Positions 1 through 5,420 of a stretch of DNA of 8,735 bases are shown here, piece after piece. Made by a program: the position numbers and the translations under genes. The number at the start of each line of letters is the position of its first letter. The stretch's first letter is position 1. The DNA comes from an uncultured Clostridia bacterium. Its GTDB lineage: Bacteria; Bacillota; Clostridia; Oscillospirales; Acutalibacteraceae. Location: positions 1 to 8,735 of the forward strand of contig CANOFK010000034.1 in assembly GCA_947565265.1 (NCBI GenBank), written 5' to 3'. The notes under the pieces are model-generated. The model searched no databases. It had not been told where the DNA came from and saw nothing but the letters and a program-made list of their open reading frames with translations.

Positions 1-325
1 ATGGTTGTTTCTGGGTAAAAAGACGGCGTTTTCGATTTTTCAAACAAGCCCTAGGCCCGGCGGCGGGGCCTGCGGATATTATAGCATAGCTGCAAGCCGC
101 GTTGCGCCTTGCCAAATCGCCAGGGCGATTTGCAAACTTGCTCCGCAAGTTTTGGCTCTGCTGAAATACCCTGTGGGTATTATAGCACAACAGGCCCCCA
201 AACGCAAACAATCCTGCCGTATTTGTTGAGGGATTTTTGTAGATTTTACTTACCCGCCCTACCCCCCTGACCAGGCCCTACCGGCAGCGCGGCACAAAAA
301 AGTAGCCCCCACCCCGGCGGCAAAC
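1..325. other. Gene-free left flank
   Basis: I find no convincing coding region here. The longest open frame (5-229 on the + strand) lacks a ribosome binding site and family resemblance, and it runs through a row of hairpins. What the stretch does hold is a set of inverted repeats (listed separately), a repeated 10-mer at 77-86 and 178-187, and a comparatively AT-rich patch at 225-255 before the ileS promoter. Any gene to the left ends before, or within about the first 18 bases of, the window. Confidence 0.6.
53..187. repeat. Cluster of four hairpins with a flanking 10-bp direct repeat
   Basis: Four inverted repeats lie close together: AGGCCC/GGGCCT (53-58 with 66-71), CAAATCGCC/GGCGATTTG (113-121 with 124-132), AAACTTGC/GCAAGTTT (134-141 with 145-152), and AATACCC/GGGTATT (165-171 with 175-181). 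The second and third abut, creating TTTGCAAA at their junction. TATTATAGCA occurs exactly at 77-86 and again at 178-187, so it brackets the last three hairpins. None is followed by a T-tract, so these do not look like ordinary terminators. An extragenic palindromic repeat or a folded transcript tail is possible; the role is unknown. Confidence 0.6.
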
Positions 326-354
326 TTGACTTTGCCCGGCGCCTGTGGTATAAT
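326..354 (+). promoter_or_regulatory. SigA-type promoter of the ileS T-box leader
   Basis: The -35 box is TTGACT (326-331) and the -10 box is a perfect TATAAT (349-354), separated by exactly 17 bases. TG one base upstream of the -10 box (346-347) makes an extended -10. Transcription should begin near 361, just before the T-box leader. This is a near-consensus, strong housekeeping promoter, which fits a gene whose control is exerted afterwards by premature termination. Confidence 0.88.
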
Positions 355-360
355 GGCCCC

Positions 361-628
361 AAAGACTGAGATGGAGCCAAGCGGTGCCAGGAATGGGCGC
401 AGAGAGCCGGCGGTTGGTGCGAGCCGGTGCCCGGATGGCGGCCGCATCCCTCCTAAGTTGCCAGCCGAACGGCCGGCGCGTGCCCAGGGGCGCCGCCGCC
501 TATTAAGCGGAGCCGGCACCCGCCGTTACCGGGGCGCGTATTATACGGGCAATGCCCGCGATAGGCGAAATGGGTGGTATAGCGAAGGTTGCCTTCGTCC
601 CGTTTTGGGGCGGGGCATTTTTTATTTT
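361..628 (+). ncRNA. T-box riboswitch leader, isoleucine specifier
   Basis: This untranslated leader should sense uncharged tRNA-Ile. Stem I has a lower helix (GGAG 373-376 with CTCC 450-453) and an upper helix (GCGG 381-384 with CCGC 442-445). Between them the 3' strand of the internal loop carries ATC (446-448), the isoleucine codon, as specifier. Higher up, GGGCGC (395-400) pairs with GTGCCC (427-432), and the conserved AGAGAG (401-406) follows. Downstream are CCGTTA (532-537 region), a stem III hairpin CGGGC/GCCCG (546-558), and the T-box core GGGTGGTATAGCGAA (572-586). The TGGT bulge matches ACCA of a tRNA with discriminator A73, as tRNA-Ile has. The antiterminator pairs 572-574 with 599-601 and CGAAGG (583-588) with CCTTCG (592-597). 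Stem II was not worked out in detail. The base after the specifier is C, not the usual purine. Confidence 0.9.
593..628 (+). terminator. T-box intrinsic terminator upstream of ileS
   Basis: A nine-pair stem (593-601 with 607-615, including G-U pairs) with loop GTTTT is followed by TTTTTTATTTT (618-628). Its 5' arm, CTTCGTCCC, is the same sequence that the antiterminator needs, so the two structures exclude each other. Uncharged tRNA-Ile bound to the TGGT bulge should favour the antiterminator and allow read-through into ileS. Confidence 0.87.
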
Positions 629-639
629 GCGAAAGGATG

Positions 640-3600
640 ATGGTTTTGAGCAAGTACCGGGAAGTACCCACCAACATGAACTTTGTGGAGCGGGAAAAAG
701 AAACGGTCAAATTCTGGACAGACAACAAAATCTTTGAGAAAAGCGTAGAGGAGCGGGCGGGCTGCCCAGCCTATGTCTTTTACGACGGCCCCCCCACGGC
801 CAACGGCAAGCCCCATATCGGCCACCCGGAAACCCGGGCGTTTAAAGACCTCTTCCCCCGCTACCAGACCATGAAGGGGAAGGTCGTGCCCCGCAAGGCC
901 GGCTGGGACACCCACGGCCTGCCGGTAGAGCTGGAAGTGGAAAAGCTCCTAAAGATCAACGGCAAAGAGCAGATCGAGGCCTACGGCATCGCCCCCTTTA
1001 TCGAGAAATGCAAAGAGAGCGTGTGGAAGTACAAGGGTATGTGGGAGGACTTCTCCAAAGCCATCGGCTTTTGGGCGGATATGGACCACCCCTACGTGAC
1101 CTATGACAACAGCTATATCGAGAGCGAGTGGTGGGCCCTCAAGCAGATCTGGGAGAAGGGCCTGCTGTATAAGGGGTTCAAAATCGTGCCCTACTGCCCC
1201 CGCTGCGGCACGCCCCTGTCCTCCCACGAGGTGGCCCAGGGCTATAAAGACGTAAAAGAGCGCTCCGCCATTGCCCGGTTCAAGTGTAAGGGGGAGGACG
1301 CGTACATTTTGGCCTGGACCACCACCCCCTGGACCTTGCCCTCCAACGTGGCCCTATGCGTCAACGCCCAGGAGGACTATGTAAAAGTCCAACACACCGC
1401 CGGGGACACGGTGTCCACCTATTACCTGGCCGCGGCCCTCTGCGATACCGTGCTGGGGGAGGGTAGCTACACGGTGCTGGAAACCTGCAAGGGCGCGGAC
1501 CTGGAGCACAAGGAGTACGAACCCCTGTTCCGTTTCGTCAGCCCCCAGGAGCGCTGCTGGTACGTGGTGTGCGACGACTATGTGACCCTGACCGACGGCA
1601 CCGGCGTGGTGCATATCGCCCCTGCCTTTGGTGAGGACGACGCCAAAGTGGGCCGCAAATACGGCCTGCCCCTGGTGCAACTGGTAGACGGGAAAGGCCA
1701 GATGACCGCCGAAACAAAGTGGCCCGGCCTGTTCTGCAAGGACGCGGACAAGGAGATCCTAAAGGACCTGGAAAGCCGGGGCCTGCTGTTCAGCGCCCCC
1801 AAGTTTGCCCACAGCTACCCCTTCTGCTGGCGGTGCGACACCCCCCTGATCTACTACGCACGGGAGAGCTGGTACATTGAGATGACCAAGGTGAAGGACC
1901 GGCTGATCGCCAACAACAACACCGTCAACTGGCTGCCGGAAAGCATCGGCCAGGGCCGTTTCGGCGATTGGCTGGAAAACCTCCAGGACTGGGCGGTCAG
2001 CCGCAACCGCTACTGGGGCACCCCGCTGAATATCTGGGAATGCGCCTGCGGCCACCGGCACGCGGTGGGCAGCATCGCCGAGCTCAAAGAGATGTCCCCC
2101 AACTGCCCGGAGCAGGTGGAACTGCACCGCCCCTTTGTGGACGAAGTGACCATCACCTGCCCCCACTGCGGTAAGCAGATGCACCGGGTGCCGGAGGTGA
2201 TCGATTGCTGGTTCGACAGCGGCTCCATGCCCTTTGCCCAGCACCACTATCCCTTTGAGAATAAAGCCCTGTTTGAAAGCCAGTTCCCCGCAGAGTTTAT
2301 CTCCGAGGCCGTGGACCAGACACGGGGCTGGTTCTACAGCCTGCTGGCCATCTCCACACTGCTGTTTGACAAGGCCCCCTACAAAAACGTGTTGGTGCTG
2401 GGCCATGTGCTGGACGAAAACGGCCAGAAGATGAGCAAATCCAAAGGCAACGCGGTAGATCCCATCGAGATTCTGGACAAGTTCGGCTCCGACTCCCTGC
2501 GCTGGTACTTCTACACCACCTGCGCCCCCTGGCTGCCCAAACGGTTCTCCGAAAAAGCCGTGGTAGAGGGGCAAAAAAAGTTTTTCTCCACCCTGTGGAA
2601 TACCTATGCTTTCTTTGTGCTGTATGCCAATATCGATGGTTTCGACCCCACCCGGTACCGGCTGGAGGACTGCGCACTGACGGTCATGGACCGGTGGCTG
2701 CTGTCCCGGCTGCACAGCACGGTGCGGGCGGTGGATACGCACCTCAGCCAGTACCATGTGCCGGAAACGGCCCGCACCCTACAAGATTTTGTGGATGAGC
2801 TGAGCAACTGGTATGTGCGCCGCAGCCGGGAACGCTACTGGGTGCAGGGCGAAACCGCCGATAAGACCGCCGCCTATATGACCTTGTATACCGCACTGGT
2901 CACGGTGGCCGGGCTGCTGGCCCCCCTGGCGCCCTTCATGAGCGAGGAGATCTACCGCAACCTGGTGTGTTCGGTGGATGCCTCCGCCCCCGCAAGCGTG
3001 CACCTGAGCCGTTTCCCGGTGTGCGACCCGGCGCGTATCGACCCCCAACTGGAAAAGGATATGGACGAGGTGCTGCGGATCGTCACGCTGGGCCGGGCCG
3101 CCCGGAACCAGGCCAATATCAAAAACCGCCAGCCCCTGGGCCGGCTTTGCACCGACGGGGACGCTGGCTTGGGCGAGCAGTACCAGGCGATCATCCGGCA
3201 GGAGTTGAATGTAAAGGAAATTGCTTTCCTTCAGGATATGTCCGCCTTTACCGCCTATACCTTTAAGCCGCAGTTGCGGGTTTTGGGGCAAAAATACGGC
3301 AAGCAGGTGGGGGCCATCCGGCAGGCGCTGCAACAGTTGGACGGCGCCGCCGCCAAAAAGGAACTGGACAGCACCGGCGCCCTGCATCTCGCTCTGGCCG
3401 ATGGGAACATCAGCCTGACGCCTGAGGAATTGCTGATCGAAACAGCCCAGAAGGAGGGCTACACCTCGGTTTCCGACCGCGGGCTGACCGTGGTGCTGGA
3501 TACAGCCCTGACCGGGCAGTTGATCGAAGAGGGCTTTGTGCGGGAGATCGTAAGCAAGCTGCAATCCATGCGCAAGGACGCCGGTTTCCACGTCACAGAC

Positions 3601-3783
3601 CACATCCGCGTCAGCCACCAGGGCAGCGGGAAGGTGGAGGACATTTTGCGCCGGAACCAGGACGCCATCCTGGCAGACGTGCTGGGTGACGGCTGCACCT
3701 ACGGCCAACTGGCAGGCTACACTGCCCAGTGGGATGTCAACGGCGAAACCACCACCTTCGGCGTAGAAAAGGTAGAGCCCTAA
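640..3783 (+). CDS. ileS: Isoleucyl-tRNA synthetase, type 2 (EC 6.1.1.5)
   Basis: This cytoplasmic enzyme charges tRNA-Ile with isoleucine. At 1047 residues it is longer than the usual ~930-residue bacterial form and resembles the eukaryote-like clade that includes the Thermus enzyme. Visible landmarks: PPTANGKPHIGH with the HIGH signature at 59-62; a zinc-type CPRC at 186-189; the CP1 editing domain with WTTTPWTLP from 226 and DGTGVVHIAPAFGEDD around 319-333; CWRC at 396-399; further Cys pairs at 468/470 and 507/510; DQTRGWF at 559-565; KMSKS at 597-601; and an anticodon-binding helical domain with WYVRRSRERYW from 724. The C-terminal zinc finger typical of type 1 is not seen. The start is uncertain: AAAGGA at 632-637 overlaps ATG 637, sits only 3 bases before ATG 640, and is best spaced for TTG 646. 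The gene stands alone, controlled by the T-box and closed by its own terminator. Confidence 0.96.
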   Translation: MVLSKYREVPTNMNFVEREKETVKFWTDNKIFEKSVEERAGCPAYVFYDGPPTANGKPHIGHPETRAFKDLFPRYQTMKGKVVPRKAGWDTHGLPVELEVEKLLKINGKEQIEAYGIAPFIEKCKESVWKYKGMWEDFSKAIGFWADMDHPYVTYDNSYIESEWWALKQIWEKGLLYKGFKIVPYCPRCGTPLSSHEVAQGYKDVKERSAIARFKCKGEDAYILAWTTTPWTLPSNVALCVNAQEDYVKVQHTAGDTVSTYYLAAALCDTVLGEGSYTVLETCKGADLEHKEYEPLFRFVSPQERCWYVVCDDYVTLTDGTGVVHIAPAFGEDDAKVGRKYGLPLVQLVDGKGQMTAETKWPGLFCKDADKEILKDLESRGLLFSAPKFAHSYPFCWRCDTPLIYYARESWYIEMTKVKDRLIANNNTVNWLPESIGQGRFGDWLENLQDWAVSRNRYWGTPLNIWECACGHRHAVGSIAELKEMSPNCPEQVELHRPFVDEVTITCPHCGKQMHRVPEVIDCWFDSGSMPFAQHHYPFENKALFESQFPAEFISEAVDQTRGWFYSLLAISTLLFDKAPYKNVLVLGHVLDENGQKMSKSKGNAVDPIEILDKFGSDSLRWYFYTTCAPWLPKRFSEKAVVEGQKKFFSTLWNTYAFFVLYANIDGFDPTRYRLEDCALTVMDRWLLSRLHSTVRAVDTHLSQYHVPETARTLQDFVDELSNWYVRRSRERYWVQGETADKTAAYMTLYTALVTVAGLLAPLAPFMSEEIYRNLVCSVDASAPASVHLSRFPVCDPARIDPQLEKDMDEVLRIVTLGRAARNQANIKNRQPLGRLCTDGDAGLGEQYQAIIRQELNVKEIAFLQDMSAFTAYTFKPQLRVLGQKYGKQVGAIRQALQQLDGAAAKKELDSTGALHLALADGNISLTPEELLIETAQKEGYTSVSDRGLTVVLDTALTGQLIEEGFVREIVSKLQSMRKDAGFHVTDHIRVSHQGSGKVEDILRRNQDAILADVLGDGCTYGQLAGYTAQWDVNGETTTFGVEKVEP

Positions 3784-3796
3784 ACCGCCCACCCAA

Positions 3797-3838
3797 AAAA
3801 GAGCAACCCTCCCGCACCACAGGAGGGTTGCTCTTTTC
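3797..3838. terminator. Intrinsic terminator after ileS
   Basis: A perfect 16-base inverted repeat (3797-3812 with 3822-3837) encloses a nine-base loop. It begins 13 bases after the ileS stop codon. The stem starts with AAAA and ends with TTTT, so it has the form of a terminator in both directions and could also stop leftward transcripts arriving from nahK. Confidence 0.92.
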
Positions 3839-3861
3839 TTGTTTCCGTTAAGGTGCCGGCA

Positions 3862-3957
3862 TAAGAATCCGCCCTTTGCCTCCGGCGGCTTAAGACTCTG
3901 CCTTAAGAATCCGCCCTTTGCCTCCGGCGGCTTAAGGCTCCGCCTTAAGAATCCGCC
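3862..3957. repeat. 42-bp tandem repeat, 2.3 copies
   Basis: Copies run 3862-3903 and 3904-3945, with a partial third at 3946-3957. Each starts TAAGAATCCGCC and contains GCCTCCGGCGG (3878-3888, 3920-3930) followed by CTTAAG. The first two copies differ at only a few positions. The unit has internal symmetry: CCGCC/GGCGG arms and CTTAAGG/CCTTAAG at 3931-3937 with 3943-3949. The period is a multiple of three, so a reverse-strand frame stays open through it and would give a 14-residue peptide repeat containing LKPPEAKGGFL, but no start signal or protein supports translation. Confidence 0.88.
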
Positions 3958-3976
3958 AGGGGCCAACCGCCCCTGG
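3956..3976. repeat. 8-bp perfect hairpin
   Basis: CCAGGGGC (3956-3963) pairs with GCCCCTGG (3969-3976) around the loop CAACC. It overlaps the end of the 42-bp repeat array. It has no adjacent T-tract on either strand. A similar GCCAGGGGC/GCCCCTGGC core appears at 7923-7980, so this motif may be a dispersed element in the genome. Confidence 0.6.
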
Positions 3977-4007
3977 ACCGCGAAGGTTGCCCAGTAAAAG
4001 CAATCGC

Positions 4008-4130
4008 AAAAAAGGAAAAATAAAATAAAAACAACAAAAAATTTAAAAATGAAAAAACACAAAACCAAAAATTGAAAAGTAAAAAATAGGAAATAAGAAA
4101 TACGAAAAAGAAAAAAGAAAGAAGAAAAAA
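4008..4130. other. A-rich, strand-asymmetric tract
   Basis: Of the 110 bases at 4021-4130, 80 are A (73%), 12 are T and 18 are G or C, in a window that is otherwise strongly GC-rich. Runs of A are broken by single other bases, with no clean short period. No gene is supported; the only ORFs on the + strand are a few codons long. On the reverse strand the same bases read as a phenylalanine- and leucine-rich stretch, which is a consequence of T-richness and not evidence of a membrane protein. The role is unknown. Confidence 0.75.
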
Positions 4131-4203
4131 TCAAACCTCCCGGTCGAGCACAAACCCAGCCATACGAACCCGGCCGCAAACGGCAAAAAAGTTTTTGAAG
4201 ATT

Positions 4204-4235
4204 GTCAAGGAACTTTTTTCAAAAAGTTCCTTGAC
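4204..4235. repeat. Perfect 15-bp inverted repeat, possible nahK terminator
   Basis: GTCAAGGAACTTTTT (4204-4218) pairs with AAAAAGTTCCTTGAC (4221-4235) across a two-base loop. It lies 38 bases past the stop of the leftward hexosamine kinase gene. In that direction it is followed by AATCTTC and then a T-rich run, not by an immediate T-tract, so it is an imperfect terminator candidate. It may instead be part of the repeat element that occupies this intergenic region. Confidence 0.6.
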
Positions 4236-4245
4236 CCGCCGGAGG

Positions 4246-4272
4246 CAGCCAAGCGGGAAACAGCCAAGCGGG
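4246..4272. repeat. 12-bp direct repeat at the 3' end of nahK
   Basis: CAGCCAAGCGGG occurs at 4246-4257 and again at 4261-4272, separated by AAA. The second copy ends one base before the stop codon of the leftward kinase gene at 4274-4276. A short slippage duplication is the simplest explanation. Confidence 0.7.
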
Positions 4273-4273
4273 C

Positions 4274-5353
4274 CTATCCACGGGCCTCACGGACAATACG
4301 GCCCATAGCGGCGCGATAGTCCTCCATCTGTTTAGCCAGGCAGAACTGGTTACGGGCGCGGTCCAGGTTATGGTGGGGGTGGGCGGTACGGAAGTACACG
4401 TCGCCGTTGAGGTAATCGGTCAAAAACCGCACACCCACCTCGTAGGTCATGGCCCAGGCGCCGTCGGGCAGGGTGTCCAGTTCTTCTTCCGTAAGGGCAG
4501 CGCCGGCGGTGGAGAGGAACCCGCGGGTGTAGGCCCGGTACAGTTGCATATCAAAGCGGACCTTGCTCAAATCCGTTTCGTCCTCCGCGGCGGTAGAGGC
4601 CCCAGCCCGGATGGAGTCCCCAAAGTCAAACGCCGTAAGGCCGGGCATCACGGTATCCAGGTCAATCACGCAAACCGCCTTTTTGGTGGTTTCGTCAAAC
4701 AGGATGTTGCTCATCTTGGTGTCATTATGGGTAACGCGCAGGGGCAGCCGGCCCGCCGCCAGCAAGCCGGTAAGCAGCCCGGCGTCTTCTCGGCGGCTAA
4801 AGGCAAACTCCAGCTCGGCGGCCACCTCCTTCAACCGGCCTTTGGGGTCGGCGGCAGCAGCGGCCTCCAGTTGGGAAAGGCGCACCGGGGTGTTGTGGAA
4901 ATCCTTGATGATCTCGTGGAGGGTGTCCGCCGGATACCCGTTGAGCATCGCCTGAAAGTCGCCAAAAGCCCGCCCTGCCTCAAAAAGCATATCCGGGCTG
5001 TCCGGGGTTTCAAAGGAAGAAGTAGCCTGCACATACAGGGTGCAGCGCCAGTAATTCCCTTCCTCATCCCGGTAGAAGGGGTCGCCCGCCCCGGTCAGCA
5101 CCACCTGCAAGCTTTCCCGCTCCGGGTCGCCGCCGCGCTGCAAAATCTTTTCCCGCAAAAAGCGGGTGACGCCCAACATATTTTCCATAATATGCTCTGG
5201 ATGCGGAAACACAAAGTGGTTGATGCGCTGCAACACATAGGTGCCGTCTACCAGGTAGGTGTCGTTGATGTGCCCGCCCAGCATATCGCGCAGGTCCGCG
5301 CTGGGGGAGAGGCTAAACGCCTGTAAAACCTGAGGGGGGATTTTTTTCTGCAT
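4274..5353 (-). CDS. nahK: N-acetylhexosamine 1-kinase (NahK-like, APH fold)
   Basis: The predicted 359-residue cytoplasmic protein is a phosphotransferase of the aminoglycoside-phosphotransferase/choline-kinase fold. It closely resembles bifidobacterial NahK (LnpB), which phosphorylates C1 of GlcNAc or GalNAc released from lacto-N-biose and galacto-N-biose. Shared features seen here are GHINDTYLV (27-35, nucleotide-binding loop), EAGRAFGDFQ (125-134), the catalytic loop LRVTHNDTKMSNIL (205-218, base Asp211), the metal-binding IDLDTVMPG (230-238), FDFGDSIRAGASTA.EDE..LSKV (242-265), and RFLTDYLNGDVYF (309-321). Length also matches NahK. ATG 5353 is preferred over an upstream TTG at 5371, because AGGAG (5366-5362) sits 8 bases before it. 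It lies 67 bp after the GHKL-like gene and may share its transcript. No lacto-N-biose phosphorylase, epimerase or uridylyltransferase gene is in view, so the exact sugar is inferred. Another APH-family small-molecule kinase is the alternative. Confidence 0.8.
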   Translation of the reverse strand: MQKKIPPQVLQAFSLSPSADLRDMLGGHINDTYLVDGTYVLQRINHFVFPHPEHIMENMLGVTRFLREKILQRGGDPERESLQVVLTGAGDPFYRDEEGNYWRCTLYVQATSSFETPDSPDMLFEAGRAFGDFQAMLNGYPADTLHEIIKDFHNTPVRLSQLEAAAAADPKGRLKEVAAELEFAFSRREDAGLLTGLLAAGRLPLRVTHNDTKMSNILFDETTKKAVCVIDLDTVMPGLTAFDFGDSIRAGASTAAEDETDLSKVRFDMQLYRAYTRGFLSTAGAALTEEELDTLPDGAWAMTYEVGVRFLTDYLNGDVYFRTAHPHHNLDRARNQFCLAKQMEDYRAAMGRIVREARG

Positions 5354-5380
5354 GGGAATCGCTCCTAACAAAATGGATTA

Positions 5381-5395
5381 ATTGGCAGGGCCAAT
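5381..5395. promoter_or_regulatory. Palindrome between the GHKL-like gene and nahK
   Basis: ATTGGC (5381-5386) and GCCAAT (5390-5395) form a perfect palindrome with a three-base centre, 28 bases upstream of the nahK start. It could be an operator or a small intergenic hairpin. It lacks a T-tract, so it is unlikely to be a terminator. No convincing promoter was found around it. Confidence 0.35.
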
Positions 5396-5420
5396 GCGCT
5401 ACCAGAAATGGGAACACGCC

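Noticed and set aside
589..639. Upstream extension of ileS to position 589
   Set aside because: It would place the start within the antiterminator/terminator and adds residues not seen at the start of this enzyme family.
326..640. Open frame across the ileS leader
   Set aside because: It overlaps the promoter and every helix of the T-box; structure, not coding, explains this stretch.
1759..2757. 332-codon reverse frame inside ileS
   Set aside because: It is a GC-driven shadow of the ileS frame, with low-complexity composition and no start signal.
3862..3957. CRISPR-like array
   Set aside because: The units are contiguous 42-bp tandem copies without unique spacers, and no cas gene is present.
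2779..4179. Long reverse-strand open frame antisense to the ileS 3' half and running through the repeat region
   Set aside because: It lies opposite a certain gene, starts at a TTG without a ribosome binding site, and its apparent membrane segment and peptide repeat come from the T-rich strand of the A-tract and the 42-bp repeat.
4370..5326. 318-codon forward frame opposite nahK
   Set aside because: It is a shadow of the hexosamine kinase gene, which has full-length family resemblance and a proper ribosome binding site.
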